Position numbers and translations under genes: made by a program. The notes beneath the pieces are model-generated. The model saw nothing but the letters and a program-made list of their open reading frames with translations, was not told the DNA's origin and made no database searches. Shown here piece by piece: positions 7,701-17,379 of a DNA stretch of 64,000 bases (within the stretch, counting starts at the first letter, position 1; each line of letters begins with the position of its first letter). The stretch comes from Mycetohabitans sp. B8. GTDB taxonomy: Bacteria; Pseudomonadota; Gammaproteobacteria; Burkholderiales; Burkholderiaceae. The stretch covers positions 496,001 through 560,000 of the forward strand of contig NZ_JAHLKR010000016.1 in NCBI RefSeq assembly GCF_021991875.1, written 5' to 3'.

Positions 7701-10700
7701 ATTGTCAACGACATCCCGCCGTTATGTAATAAACCACTCTTCTTGGTCTCCTTAAAGTGGCTTTCGCTGTAGGTCTGCGTCGCAGCCTGGATAGTCAGGT
7801 CGTTCTGCGCCTCAATGAACGTGCCCTTATCTGACACGACGTTGCTGCCGATCAAGGTCACGTTGCGGCCTTGCACCGCCACCGTGTGGCCACCGAAGGT
7901 GCTGGCCTGCGTGGTGGTGTCCGCCAGGCTGTCGCGAGTGGTGGTTTGACTGGAGCCGAACAGATTACGACTTTTATACTGCCGGCCTTCGCTCCAGTGG
8001 CGGCTTGTTTGCCCGCTCACGATGTTGACGTCACCCTCAGCCAGTGCCACCAATGCGCCCTGGTCGCTGTTGACGCGGGCCGCACGGGCATTCAGGTCGC
8101 CGCCAGCCTGCATGCGTACGTTACCCCGCGCATGCACGGTGGTTCCGACCTCTTGCTCAATGCCTTGCTTGAGGTCGTTGCTGGCGTCGATGACGTTGCG
8201 TTCTTGCTCCGTGACTTTGACCGTGCCAAGATTTAGATCACGGCCGGCGATTAGGGTGGTTTGGCCGTTCTGCCCATTATTGGCGATCTGCGCGGCAATT
8301 AGATTGACGTCGCGCCCAGCGCTGGCCACCAGGGGGCCACCAAGGGGATAGTTAACGCTCAGACCGGCTATACGGTCCAAATGGGTACGGCTAAAGTCGC
8401 TCTGGCCAGCTTGCTTGGCATCGCTGCGGGTGGTGGTAATCACATTCAGATCGCGGCCAGCTTGAACGAATAAGGCTTGGTCAGCGTCAATGCTGCCGCC
8501 GATCACGTCAATGTCGCCAAGCGCCTGGGCAGAGACTGTCTTGCCGGTGATCCGGCCGCCCACGTTACGCAAATTTTCGGCATTCAGTTGCACGGCGGTA
8601 TGTCCAGCGAGGGTGCCTGTGTTGACGAGATCCTCTTTGAGTCGCATGTCGATCGCTTCCGCGGCAAGCAGCGTGCCGTTACCGTCAAGGTCACCCGGCT
8701 TGACGCGTGCGTAGACTTGCGGCACTAGCGCGCGAGTGACAGTGCCATCGGGTAGGTGCACATCCTGCTCAACCAGCCAGACGATATCGCGGGTCAACTG
8801 CGCCATCTGCTGCGTACTCAGCGCCACGCCAGGACGCAGGTTCCATGCTTTCGCATAAGCGCTGCCGGCCTCGAGCAACGCTTGGTATTGCGCGTCATCG
8901 CTAGCGTAGCCTTTCAAAAAACGCCGACCTGTCAGTTGCGCGACTTGCTCACGCACCAGCATTTGTTCGTAAAATCCGTCGCCCAAGCGCTTGTGAGTGG
9001 CGGCCGGATTCTGCTTTCCTTGCGACAGCAGGGTAGCGGCGCTTTGCCAGGTGCGATAGTCGGCAAAACGCGGATCGGTCTCGATCAGATAGCTGCCATG
9101 GTTGGGCTGAACACGAAATAAGCTGTTAGCCGGTACCTGGGCGCTCGGCTGGACAGTGCGGATAACCATAGGGGCATCGCCGTGCGTATCAAGCACGCCT
9201 TGCTCATTTTGGCCGCTCGTTGGTTCCTGGCCGCTTATTGCCGAATCCGGACCACTTATCAACGAATCCTGGCCGCTTATCGCGACATCGACCTGGCCCA
9301 GTTCGGGAGCGCGCGCACTGAGTGCGGCCGGCACTTCGATCATCGCGCTTGCTTTTAGCGCGTCATCTGCCTGGCTAAGCTGTTGCTGTTCGATCGCATA
9401 GCCACGCGCGCCGCTGGCGGTATGCTGCTCGACCTTGGAGACGGGCAGCTCAATCGTGTGCACGATGTCGGCTGGCGTGTAAGCAATCCGTGCCTCCCAG
9501 TGGCGGTCATGCCGGCGTTTCGTGCCGCCACGCCATTCATTCCAAGTATACTGGCTAGTGCCTGCCTCGCGGGTAATATGCTGGCCAAACACAGCCTCGT
9601 TTTTCAGGTTACCCAAATCGCCCTGTAAAGCGCCACCGACGAAAATATGGCTCTTGTCATTGGTGAAGTTTTCACCTTGTAGCACGAGATTACCGCCTGA
9701 GCGAATGAGCGCTGGCGTGCTTTGCGTGACCCGGGTCTCGTATTCGGTACGCGTTATATCGTACTGAGTCCAATTGCTGATTTCGGCGCCGGTGCCATTG
9801 TGAAAATAACAGCCGGATTTGTGCCCTGCCGCCCAATGATAGTCGTTGATATCGTGTTTATTGGGATCACCGGCCGGCTGGAGCGCTATGCTCTGAGTTG
9901 GCCCGCTAATCTGCACCAGTTCGGTGGCAAAGTGCGCGTTGCGATTGAGCAGGTGCTGAGTGTTGAAACTTAGGCCGCCCAGCGATTCAATCGTGGCGCT
10001 GTCGTTGAGCACGTGACCGGCACGACCTACGGCCTGGCCCTGCTCACTCAGCGCGCCGCCAATGTTTAGCGCCGTACTATCATGGCCAGCGCTAAAGATC
10101 AGCGCCTGCTCGTGGTTGTTGACGACGTTCGCACCGATATCCAACCGTGCCCGAGCAGCGATAACCGCGGCCCGGCCATCCTCTTGCCGATTGTCAACGG
10201 TGTTGGCCTGCAATGCAAGGTGATCACCGTAGAATCGGCCCGTGCCGACATTGTCCACCACACCGGCCTCAACACGCGCCTGCACGCCGTCGATTAGACC
10301 ATGGTTAGACAGCTTGCCATCGGTGGCCACTCTCACGCGGTTCCCGTTGATCCGGCCACCGACGGTGTTGTCGATCTGCGCGCCCCGTACTTCAAGCTCG
10401 TCTGCCTGGAAAGTACCGCGGTTAACCAGCCGGCCCATCGTGCGAATGACGGCACGACCATTGGCAATCACTTCATGATCGTTGTCAAAGTCTTGCTGCA
10501 GCGCCAAGTTTAAATCGCCGTTGGACAGCAAACGGCCCGCTCCGCTCAGCCTGCTTGCACCGATATCCAGCCGTGTCCGTGCGGCGATGACTGCCGCCTG
10601 GCCATCCTCCTGTTGATTGTCAATGAAGTTGGCCTGCAGCGTAAGTTGATCACCGGAGAGGCGCCCCGAGCCGACATTATCCACCGCACCGGCCTTGATG

Positions 10701-13700
10701 CGCGCCTGTGTGGCGTCGATCAGGCCACGGTTAGACAGCTTGCCATCCGTGGCCACCCCCACATGGTCCCCGTTGATCCGGCCACCGACAGTGTTGTCGA
10801 TTTGCGCGCCGTGTACTTCAAGCTCGCCTGCTTGGAGAACACCGCGGTTGGTCAGTTGTCCCCCCGTGCGCACGACGGCATGGCCGTTGGCCATCACTTC
10901 GTGATCGTTGTCAAAGTCCTGCCGCAACGCTAAGTTCAAATTGCCCTTAGACAGTAAATGACCAGCTCCGCTCAGACTATCGGCCTCGACACGGCAGTCG
11001 GTACCGGACAATAGCGTGCCAGCCGGGTTAGCCACACGATCGGCAAAAACCTGAATGCTACCGGCCGAGGAGACGTTGCCCTGCGTGTTGTCCAGCACGC
11101 TATCCGTGCCCACGCCGGTAATCTTCACGCGGCGATTGGCGGCGATGGTCCCGACATGGTTGTCGATATGCTTGGCCGTCAGCGCAACGGCGTCGCCTTG
11201 CAAACCCAACGGCATAGCGGGGTCCGTGCTGCGGGTGTCATGGTTGTGAATCCGCTTGGCGTTCAGTGATAACTTGCCACTCGCGGCTACCAGGCCGCCC
11301 TCATTGTCGGCGACGTCAGCCACGCCCATCTGCAGCGCCTGTCCAGCCTGTATCACGCCACGCCTGTTGCGCAAACTGTCAGCCTCGAGCCCGACCTCGG
11401 CGCTGCCGCCAAACTGGCCTTTCGTATTGTCCAACGCACCAACGTGCGCGGTGAGTTGGCCTTGGCTATGCACCACGCCGGCGCGATTGTGCAACTCGCC
11501 GCTATTCAAGTCCAATTCGCCGCCGCTGAGGATGCCGCCCGTCTTGCCGGAATCGATGTTACGCACCGTTTGACCGTGTGTTTGCACGCGCATCGCGCCA
11601 GCCGATTGCAACAACCCACCCGTATTATCCAACGCACCACTACGCACGTCGAGGCGACCGGCGGTGCTCATCAGCGCACCGCCCGTGTTATTCAGTGTCG
11701 CCTGCCGAGTATCGAGTTTGACCTGGCTGCCGCGGATCACGCCGTCGGCATTGTCCAGGCCTGTGTTGTCCAGCGTCAACTCGCTGGCGGCCTGGAGCGT
11801 GCCGCCCGCATTATGGGTTTGGCCTTGGCTGCTCACCTTTAGGCTGCCTTCGGTTGCGTTCACCCAACCATCTTCACGATTATCGAGCGTGGTGGACTCG
11901 ACGCGCAGTCCGTGGACGCCGATCAGCTTCCCCCGGCGATTGTCCACTGTAGACGCGGTGACCCTCAAATCACCGTCGGCGGCGAGCGTTCCTTGCGCAC
12001 GGTTGTCGAGCGTGCCGTCAACACTCACGTCCAAGTTGGATTGACCCTTGGTTTTGATCATGCCACCCTGGTTACGTAAATCGCTCGCCCTCACCGTCGT
12101 GTTGCCGGCGGCAACAAGCTGGCCATGGGTATTATTAAGTTGATCAGCGATGTCAACCTGGGTGTCGTGTGTGCCGGCCGCGCTAATCCTACCCCATTCG
12201 TTGATCAGTTGTTGCGTCTGCAACGTCAACGCGCCATTACCGCGAATGGCGCCGCGGTTATTGTCCAATACGTCGCGCACCTTCAACTCGAGCATGCCAG
12301 CGCCGCTGTCACGCAACACGCCTTCGGCAGTAGTCAGTGTGTCTGTGTCAACACGAATCTGCTTGCCTTGAGTCAAGCCGCCACGTAGGTCAGCCTTATG
12401 ACTCATCAGCGTCAAGGCGCCATCGCTCACCAGTGTGCCGCCGACACCTTCTAGCTGTGGCACCTCGATCTGCAAACGGCCAACGCCAGCTTGCCGCACG
12501 CGGCCTTGCGCGTTATTGAGCGTGCTGGCGCGGATATGCAGCGCACCGTCGCTGACAATCTGCCCGCCTCGACTATTATCCAGCTCGTTCTTCACCTCCA
12601 GGCGGTTATCGCCGCCGACGACCACCAGCTGACCCGCGCGGTTATCGAACGATTGAGCGTTTAACGTTAGCGGCCCGGCGAGTTGCATTTGCCCCGTCTC
12701 GTTTTGCAGTGCGCCAAGTTGGAGCTGAGGGCTGCCTGTCACGTACAATTCGCCCAGACGGTTGACCAGATCGCCGCCTTTTACATTCAAATTGCGCACG
12801 CCTAGATGGCCGCCCTCGTTGTCCAGGCCCGCGCGGGCGGTCAGATCGATAGCACCCGTGGCCATGATGCTGCCGCCGTCGTTATCCAGTATGTGGGTAA
12901 CGTTGAGCGCACCCGCCGCGAGCGGCGCGGCGTCGCTGTCATCTGAGACGTTCATACCCGACGTGCGGTCATGCGTGGGCATCGTGGCGGCATCGGCGTC
13001 CGCCCCAGCCTGTCCGATGTGGCCGCCCTCCCGATTACGAACCTGCGCGGCATGCACAACCAGGTCCTGGGCGCCCGTTTGCTCCATGGTGCCGCCCCGG
13101 TTTGTCACGGAGTCTGCGTTCACTTCCAGGCGCGTGGCATGCAAGGCGCCGCCCCGGTTGTCCAAATCTTTTGGGGTGTCGAGCACCAGTTCGCGTCCAG
13201 CGCTAATCGTACCGCTGTTCGCCACGCCGCTGCCGACGTTCAAGTGCGTATCGGTCCTGGCCTGCAGGGCGCCGCTGTTTTCCAGGCGGCCGTCGACGGT
13301 CACCACCAGTTCGCCGGCTGATGCGCCGATTTGGCCAGCGTTGCGCATCCCCACGCCGTGCTCGGTACCGAGCAGGACGATTTTCTGTGCGTACATGCCG
13401 CCGAGTTGGCTCACGTCCAGCGCGAAAGCCGGCACATTGCTGTCTGTGGCCATTGAATCCACCACGCTCTGGCTGGCACTGACCTGGTTAGCGCCGGTGA
13501 TAACGCGTAGCTGCTGAACCCAGAGGCCAGCATTGATCCGGACGGAGCGCGCGATAATATCAGTGTAATCGGCGCGGCTCGCATCGAGCCCGCCACCGGT
13601 GAGGGTAACGGCGCCTTGCTGCACGCGGTAGCCGTCGAGGTTGCCGCCATTCATGATCGGGGCGCCGGTGGTCAGCGTGACGCGATTGGCATTGATGAAG

Positions 13701-14260
13701 CCACAGCCGGCGCAACTGATCCCTGCCGGATTGGCAACCACGACCTGCGCGCGCTCGCCGGCCACTTCCATGTAGCCGCGCAACTGGCTGGGATGACTGG
13801 CATTGATCTCATTGAGAATTACACGTGCGGTGCCGTTAACTAGCCATGGATTGCCTTGCACCCAGCCGCCAAGCTGCGTTTGCGTGTGAGTGCTAGCGTT
13901 GTTGAGAATGACGCCCCGATGGCCGACGTCAAATTGGCTATAGGTATTGCGCGACACACCGCCCGCGCTGGGGGCTTGGATGTTAATCAGCGGCACGCCG
14001 TTGGCGGCGTTGAGTACGGTTGGCTGCTGGTCGCGCGGCGCGCCAGGATCCGCCACGATCTGCGCCTGTGCGAGATCAACGACCAGCCCAAGCGACAACA
14101 GAATCGAAAAATCCAGCACCCGCATCGTCGCCAGCAGGGGGCACGCCGAGCGTGCGGCCCGAACGCCGCGCTGCTTGCCTTGACTGGCGACATGCTCCGC
14201 CACGGCCATCTGTAACCCGCGGGCCCGATTGAAGACGACCTGATATAAATGTGAATTCAT
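4751..14260 (-). CDS. cdiA: CdiA/FhaB-type contact-dependent inhibition exoprotein (TpsA), 3169 aa
   Basis: A giant exported filament protein of the two-partner secretion family. It begins with an extended signal peptide (MNSHLYQVVFNRARGLQMAV, then a hydrophobic core ending AQAQ near residue 67). The TPS secretion domain (about 70-320) has the NPAG motif (ANPAGISC). Next come hundreds of short filamentous-haemagglutinin repeats of the LDNxxGGxL type (about 320-1450), a central YLIETDPRF region, a second repeat region, and a C-terminal toxin part from about residue 2900. The last ~130 residues (YNRYNGINTPGVNPLRYG, GDTVYDGLNLAAS, PYGTTQG) resemble DUF4225-like polymorphic toxin ends; I see no VENN motif. 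cdiB lies 40 bases upstream and the immunity gene overlaps the stop, giving the order cdiB-cdiA-cdiI. The frame is intact over its whole length. Confidence 0.9.
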   Translation of the reverse strand: MNSHLYQVVFNRARGLQMAVAEHVASQGKQRGVRAARSACPLLATMRVLDFSILLSLGLVVDLAQAQIVADPGAPRDQQPTVLNAANGVPLINIQAPSAGGVSRNTYSQFDVGHRGVILNNASTHTQTQLGGWVQGNPWLVNGTARVILNEINASHPSQLRGYMEVAGERAQVVVANPAGISCAGCGFINANRVTLTTGAPIMNGGNLDGYRVQQGAVTLTGGGLDASRADYTDIIARSVRINAGLWVQQLRVITGANQVSASQSVVDSMATDSNVPAFALDVSQLGGMYAQKIVLLGTEHGVGMRNAGQIGASAGELVVTVDGRLENSGALQARTDTHLNVGSGVANSGTISAGRELVLDTPKDLDNRGGALHATRLEVNADSVTNRGGTMEQTGAQDLVVHAAQVRNREGGHIGQAGADADAATMPTHDRTSGMNVSDDSDAAPLAAGALNVTHILDNDGGSIMATGAIDLTARAGLDNEGGHLGVRNLNVKGGDLVNRLGELYVTGSPQLQLGALQNETGQMQLAGPLTLNAQSFDNRAGQLVVVGGDNRLEVKNELDNSRGGQIVSDGALHIRASTLNNAQGRVRQAGVGRLQIEVPQLEGVGGTLVSDGALTLMSHKADLRGGLTQGKQIRVDTDTLTTAEGVLRDSGAGMLELKVRDVLDNNRGAIRGNGALTLQTQQLINEWGRISAAGTHDTQVDIADQLNNTHGQLVAAGNTTVRASDLRNQGGMIKTKGQSNLDVSVDGTLDNRAQGTLAADGDLRVTASTVDNRRGKLIGVHGLRVESTTLDNREDGWVNATEGSLKVSSQGQTHNAGGTLQAASELTLDNTGLDNADGVIRGSQVKLDTRQATLNNTGGALMSTAGRLDVRSGALDNTGGLLQSAGAMRVQTHGQTVRNIDSGKTGGILSGGELDLNSGELHNRAGVVHSQGQLTAHVGALDNTKGQFGGSAEVGLEADSLRNRRGVIQAGQALQMGVADVADNEGGLVAASGKLSLNAKRIHNHDTRSTDPAMPLGLQGDAVALTAKHIDNHVGTIAANRRVKITGVGTDSVLDNTQGNVSSAGSIQVFADRVANPAGTLLSGTDCRVEADSLSGAGHLLSKGNLNLALRQDFDNDHEVMANGHAVVRTGGQLTNRGVLQAGELEVHGAQIDNTVGGRINGDHVGVATDGKLSNRGLIDATQARIKAGAVDNVGSGRLSGDQLTLQANFIDNQQEDGQAAVIAARTRLDIGASRLSGAGRLLSNGDLNLALQQDFDNDHEVIANGRAVIRTMGRLVNRGTFQADELEVRGAQIDNTVGGRINGNRVRVATDGKLSNHGLIDGVQARVEAGVVDNVGTGRFYGDHLALQANTVDNRQEDGRAAVIAARARLDIGANVVNNHEQALIFSAGHDSTALNIGGALSEQGQAVGRAGHVLNDSATIESLGGLSFNTQHLLNRNAHFATELVQISGPTQSIALQPAGDPNKHDINDYHWAAGHKSGCYFHNGTGAEISNWTQYDITRTEYETRVTQSTPALIRSGGNLVLQGENFTNDKSHIFVGGALQGDLGNLKNEAVFGQHITREAGTSQYTWNEWRGGTKRRHDRHWEARIAYTPADIVHTIELPVSKVEQHTASGARGYAIEQQQLSQADDALKASAMIEVPAALSARAPELGQVDVAISGQDSLISGPDSAISGQEPTSGQNEQGVLDTHGDAPMVIRTVQPSAQVPANSLFRVQPNHGSYLIETDPRFADYRTWQSAATLLSQGKQNPAATHKRLGDGFYEQMLVREQVAQLTGRRFLKGYASDDAQYQALLEAGSAYAKAWNLRPGVALSTQQMAQLTRDIVWLVEQDVHLPDGTVTRALVPQVYARVKPGDLDGNGTLLAAEAIDMRLKEDLVNTGTLAGHTAVQLNAENLRNVGGRITGKTVSAQALGDIDVIGGSIDADQALFVQAGRDLNVITTTRSDAKQAGQSDFSRTHLDRIAGLSVNYPLGGPLVASAGRDVNLIAAQIANNGQNGQTTLIAGRDLNLGTVKVTEQERNVIDASNDLKQGIEQEVGTTVHARGNVRMQAGGDLNARAARVNSDQGALVALAEGDVNIVSGQTSRHWSEGRQYKSRNLFGSSQTTTRDSLADTTTQASTFGGHTVAVQGRNVTLIGSNVVSDKGTFIEAQNDLTIQAATQTYSESHFKETKKSGLLHNGGMSLTIGSQAHSADQQQAGTRATASTVGSTNGNVTLVAKQRYRQEGSHILTPRGDVEIQAGKAIITEAREQSQGTQQTQFKQSGLTVAVTAPAIAAVQTAQQVEQSVGQTSDPRMQALAGVTTGLAAKNTADAIAQDPKSGGGVNISVTVGGAQSGSQATYNSVTASGSSIAAGGNVRVRAVGSGQDSTLTVQGSKIQGGGDIQLKADGKINLLAAQNTRESHLTHSSHSGGVGVAVNLGSQDKAAGVTASVSGARGWGEGTDVNWTSTHVSAGNRLVLESGGDTTLKGAVLSGRQVIGEVGGDLSLESLQGRSSERSRDISLGGSVTAGLGVSGSVSFSQQKMASDWASVTERSGIQAGDGGFQINVKGHTSLKGAAIASTQQAVHDGANSLTTRTLSTEDIVNYAEYKARSVGLSGGYSLGGSGGGEALEGVGTNQSGQAATGAEQVPGSKLPSTPGGFSVAPPSVMAASGKASSTTLSGISAGAIRMTDEAQQKALTGQDVAQSLAGLNQQVWSGQDGDNALKPILDKEKIQAGFEIANQLTHQIGAFVGHRQAQLDEAQQAALDSKLSPQARAQAQQQAAQLKAQWGPGGTYRRALSALGAAAGGNVTAGAGQFALSATVHYVQGLAASEVKRVADGLQSEEARAALHALVGCAGAAASGQDCGAGAMGAAASSMLGTLLGPTQGLTQRQQEAQTNLVSSLVAAVAGMAGQDTPTATTAAVTEGRFNRQINDNEKRAIAEKAGSNKGKQERLAKAACYAVRCWAEYKPGSEEYTKYHVSQLEASQLQPEIDWVNQQKEVGLFEYTPGHKIGDAVKSDPVGVVKDVAKVVVGGVTAKTGLGFCTTGFGCTAGIPMAAFGLSDMIEGSEGLYNRYNGINTPGVNPLRYGVNQLNPTWGDTVYDGLNLAASIMALRVPVPLKMGVADGLNRPGSMFDVSVPRINNNALIPFVNQVAPYGTTQGILLFGVGSKGVTVIDDIRHSGDKK
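9221..9300 (-). repeat. short Ser-Gly-Gln/Pro repeat inside cdiA
   Basis: Within cdiA a block reads AISGQD, SLISGPD, SAISGQE, PTSGQ: four imperfect copies of a 5-8 residue unit, visible in DNA as repeated variants of TGGCCGCTTAT. It lies between the first adhesin repeat region and the YLIETDPRF region, so it may be a flexible linker whose length varies by slippage. Confidence 0.55.
10123..10974 (-). repeat. tandem 426-bp duplication inside cdiA
   Basis: Two adjacent copies of a 142-residue block: each contains LSGAGxLLSxGxLNLAL, QDFDNDHEV, GAQIDNTVGGRING and a final AVIAARxRLDIGA. The copy boundaries, measured on the shared CTCAG at 10545-10549 and 10971-10975, are 426 bases apart, which keeps the frame. 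The copies are highly similar at DNA level, pointing to a recent duplication that lengthens the filament. Confidence 0.8.
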
Positions 14261-14300
14261 AACGGGTATCCGGAAAATAGAGCAGTCTTAACGCCTACGC

Positions 14301-16040
14301 TTAATATGACCAGTTGACGTTAAAGCCAGCATTGAAGCGACGGGTCTGAAAACCCGCCGGCTTGCTAAGCGGCGTACCGACAAAAACATCCCAGAACAGC
14401 CCTTTGGCCCCACCGCGCAGGCCGATTACGGCACCGGCTAAGTGCTGTCCGATCAAGAAGTGGGCGGACGGTCCGCCCACTTCTGCATAATCCGCGCCCA
14501 AATAAAGCGTCTGCCCGGTGTGGCCCAGTGACCAGCCTAGGTCATTGCGCACCAGCCAGCCTCGGTCGCCGATCAACGCGCTTTCACCATCGAAACCACG
14601 CACGGTATAACGCCCGCCGATGGAAAAGCGTTCCGGCAACGCGAGCGGCGTGCGGCTCCATTGTCCGCGCCATGCTGCAGTGTAGTGCAGTCGCTGTGCA
14701 GCGATGGTCAATGGAAGGGTCAGTTGGGCGTCCGCAGTCATCAGCGATGGGCGCGACGTCCCCTCGCCGAAAAATTCCTCCGGCGCTGGCTGAGCCCCTA
14801 ACATGCCCGTCCCCTTGCGGTACGCCACGCCGCCCTCCAGCGTGGCGGAACCGATGAATTCGCGGTGACTTAAACCGATTTCCCAGCCTGCCGTGTGACG
14901 GCGTTGTACCTCGATCTCGGTGTCATCGATGAAACTGCGCGCATGGCGTAGCCACCCGCGCACATGAGCGTAAGTCTTGCGCACGGCATCGCGATAAAGC
15001 AGGCGCGAGAGGCGCACCTCAGTCAGATCGCCATCACCACCGTAGCGGTAGGTTTGGTAGGCGCCCACGACCGGCTGGTAATAATCATAGCCACTGGTGG
15101 TGAAACCCAGCAGCCAGTAACGATACGGCACTTCATAGTGCACGGTGTAGCCACGCGTGCCTTTGGGGCCGCTATGCCCACCGCCAAGGTCGTGGTTGAA
15201 GCTGGCGTAAAACAAATCGTTCAGCGTCCACCAGTTGTCGTACGAGACAGTCACGTTACCCTGGTACCGCCCCGTATACCGACTGCCTGCATCATCGATA
15301 GAGACGTTCAAACGCACCGGATGCGCCTGTTTCCACGCAATCACCAGGTCGCTTTCGCCAGGCTGGGCGTCGGGCCCTTCAGCCGGTGTGATTTGGATGT
15401 CAACGTCGGCCGTCGGCACGCGCTTGAAGTTTTCCAGCGCCTGCTCGATGTCACGCAGGTTGAGTAAATCGCCTGATGTAACCGGCACAGCGTTCCACTG
15501 CGTGGCGCGCGCACTGCTGTCGTCGGTAAAGCGGATCGCACGGACCCTGCCCGGAATAAGCGTGAGCGCGAGCGTGCCGGCCTTCAAATCTTGCGGGGCC
15601 GCCAGCACGCGCGTGGTCACGTAGCCACGCGCAACAATCGCGTTTTGCACCCGCTTCATCGTCAGGTTGATACCTGCCGTGCCCAGGCAGCGGCCAATGG
15701 CCGGGTCACCTGGCGGATTGGCCGCCGCCAACGCCCATTGGAAATGCGTGGCCGCGTCACCGTTGAGTAATATGCGCTCGATGCGAAAACAGGGCGACTC
15801 TTGCGCGGGAAGACCCGCTTGTTCAGGCGCTAACGGGCGTGTCAGCCGCACGTCCGGCGTGGCCTCACGCTGCTGTCGAAGTACGCGCTCGCGTTCCTGC
15901 TCGCGCAGCGGCTGCTGCTCGGCGCCATCGAGCGGTAGCGCTTGCGCCAGCATCATCGGCGCCAGACCCACGCAAAACCCTACCCCTTTTCTGCTCCACT
16001 GGCGACGACAACCCGCCTGCTTCCCCTTTTTCATTATCAT
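14301..16040 (-). CDS. cdiB: TpsB outer-membrane transporter for CdiA (CdiB/ShlB/FhaC family), 579 aa
   Basis: The product secretes and folds CdiA across the outer membrane. After a signal peptide (basic start MIMKKGKQAGCRRQWSRKG, hydrophobic GFCVGLAPMMLAQAL) comes an Arg/Gln-rich plug-like helix (REQERERVLRQQREA). A POTRA region follows at about residues 80-240 with FRIERILLNG and GYVTTRVLAAPQ. The C-terminal barrel starts with RLNVSIDDAGSRYTGRYQG and includes the conserved RGF motif (YTVRGFDGE). The length is normal for the family. It is the first gene of the cdiBAI unit and ends 40 bases before cdiA. The ATG at 16040 is followed by a second possible start two codons later. Confidence 0.93.
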   Translation of the reverse strand: MIMKKGKQAGCRRQWSRKGVGFCVGLAPMMLAQALPLDGAEQQPLREQERERVLRQQREATPDVRLTRPLAPEQAGLPAQESPCFRIERILLNGDAATHFQWALAAANPPGDPAIGRCLGTAGINLTMKRVQNAIVARGYVTTRVLAAPQDLKAGTLALTLIPGRVRAIRFTDDSSARATQWNAVPVTSGDLLNLRDIEQALENFKRVPTADVDIQITPAEGPDAQPGESDLVIAWKQAHPVRLNVSIDDAGSRYTGRYQGNVTVSYDNWWTLNDLFYASFNHDLGGGHSGPKGTRGYTVHYEVPYRYWLLGFTTSGYDYYQPVVGAYQTYRYGGDGDLTEVRLSRLLYRDAVRKTYAHVRGWLRHARSFIDDTEIEVQRRHTAGWEIGLSHREFIGSATLEGGVAYRKGTGMLGAQPAPEEFFGEGTSRPSLMTADAQLTLPLTIAAQRLHYTAAWRGQWSRTPLALPERFSIGGRYTVRGFDGESALIGDRGWLVRNDLGWSLGHTGQTLYLGADYAEVGGPSAHFLIGQHLAGAVIGLRGGAKGLFWDVFVGTPLSKPAGFQTRRFNAGFNVNWSY

Positions 16041-16481
16041 AATAATTATTTCCTGCCTAGTGCTGGCAGCTAAATAAAGTACGCTAGGGCCGATCCTAGC
16101 AGAACTTGCGCATTACGCACTCGAGCAGCCACCGCAGCCCTCCGTTAGAGGCGGACCATGAGCGTGGAGGCAAAAGAAGCGATCGGCCCGGCGCCACCAT
16201 GTTGATCAGGTACATCCTGTTTCCAGCCGAGATACCGTAAGGACCCGGTGAAGGTACCTCAGACGCGAATTTTCATCGATCAGGCCGCGGCGAGCGACCA
16301 ACGATGTGCCATTCACCGGTGAATGGGTGATCCAGCCACGCTGCAGGCAGCGGGCCAGCATTGGCAATAAGCAGTGAACCGCACTGGGTGTGCGGTCAAC
16401 CTCGCCCCCTTGGCCGCCTCGATTGTCTCGGCCAGCAGGGAGGTGGCAGAGATCTTGTGTGCTGAGGCTGTTCAAAAGATC
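16041..16481. other. intergenic region upstream of cdiB
   Basis: About 440 bases without a convincing gene. The stretch immediately upstream of cdiB is AT-rich (ATTATCATAATAATTATTT on the plus strand) and is the likely place for its promoter and ribosome binding site. Reading frames here, such as 16206-16475 on the minus strand, have no family resemblance and no ribosome binding site, so I do not annotate them. Confidence 0.4.
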
Positions 16482-16745
16482 TCAATTCATGGCGCTGGTG
16501 AACCGCTCGCCGAACAGAGTGACGAACTGATTGGCGGCTTGCCGCCAAAGGATAAGCGGCATCTACCCATTCTTTTCGATATTGCGCAAGGCTACATACA
16601 CCAGCTTGCTGTCGGCTTCGTCGCTTGGGAAGCGGCCGCGATTCTTCACAACCTTGCGCAACTGCATGTGCATGCTGTCAATGGCGTTGGTCACTGGCAT
16701 GGTACGAACCGGTGCCCCGCGTGTTCCCGCCGCGAAGTTTTAGGC
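16482..16745 (-). pseudogene. IS256-family transposase, C-terminal fragment with internal stop
   Basis: The frame reads NAIDSMHMQLRKVVKNRGRF, PSDEADSKLVYVALRNIEKN, then a TAG stop where the family normally has Trp, and continues WRQAANQFVTLFGERF to a natural TGA at 16482. This is the conserved C-terminal end of IS256-type transposases with its final GERF. The upstream catalytic region is missing. The stop and truncation make it inactive. Confidence 0.75.
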
Positions 16746-16946
16746 ATAGGGTACGACTATCCGAGACAGGGGCACCGGGGATCACCTGCTCCCATTGGCG
16801 TTGCCACCTCGCCGCGCTGGTATGTTAGGCGGGCCAGTTCGATCCATCCGTCAGGAAACCAGAAATAGTCGCGTCGCATCCTGCTAGCCGATGCCGTCGT
16901 TCATGGCGCTCAGGTAACTTGTTGATCGTACATCTTCTTGCCTCCG

Positions 16947-17115
16947 ATCACAGCTCAACCGCGCGCACGCGGGTTGGCGCCACATCGGTGAAGCGCGGTA
17001 CGTCAGCCATCACTTCAGGCACTTCCGGCGAACTCAACGCGGCCTTCACCGCTGCTTCGTCGCGGAAAATGCATTCGCAGATGGCAATGGTGCCATCCTG
17101 GCCCCCAGCAGGGAA
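16947..17115 (-). pseudogene. EthD-like protein, C-terminal fragment
   Basis: A 56-codon piece on the minus strand reads GQDGTIAICECIFRDEAAV, KAALSSPEVPEVMADVPRFT and ends RVRAVEL-stop at 16947. Small EthD-domain proteins end in the same way: a beta strand, an acidic helix, then MADIPNYTD-like residues. The N-terminal half, including the usual MPLV-type start of the domain, is absent because the frame breaks upstream of about 17115. It is a decayed chromosomal gene. Confidence 0.5.
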
Positions 17116-17379
17116 AAACGCAGTAGCAACGCATTGACTGACCGCATAGCGCTAAGACCCATGAAATGTCCAATTTGATGACTGTAACGTCAAAAAGATG
17201 AAATAAGACATCTGAACACAAGCCACCCCGCTCAGACAGATGGACAGGTCAACGCGGCGCACAAGCGAACGACGGTGCGCCCCCTGGCCAGATCCATCAC
17301 CATGCTAACCTGACGGTTGACGCTTTTGGGGTGCGGCGGCTGGCGGCGCTACGCGTTGCGTTGCTCCAAACCAAACCTA

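Noticed and set aside
6557-7729. Long 390-codon open frame on the plus strand
   Set aside because: It lies antisense to cdiA. The repetitive, GC-rich adhesin repeats keep the opposite frame open; there is no ribosome binding site or family resemblance.
9221-9300. CRISPR-like short repeats
   Set aside because: The units are imperfect, too short, and read in frame as SGQ/SGP repeats within cdiA; there are no spacers.
16206-16475. 89-codon minus-strand frame upstream of cdiB
   Set aside because: No domain, no ribosome binding site, and its composition is like noncoding DNA next to IS256 remains.
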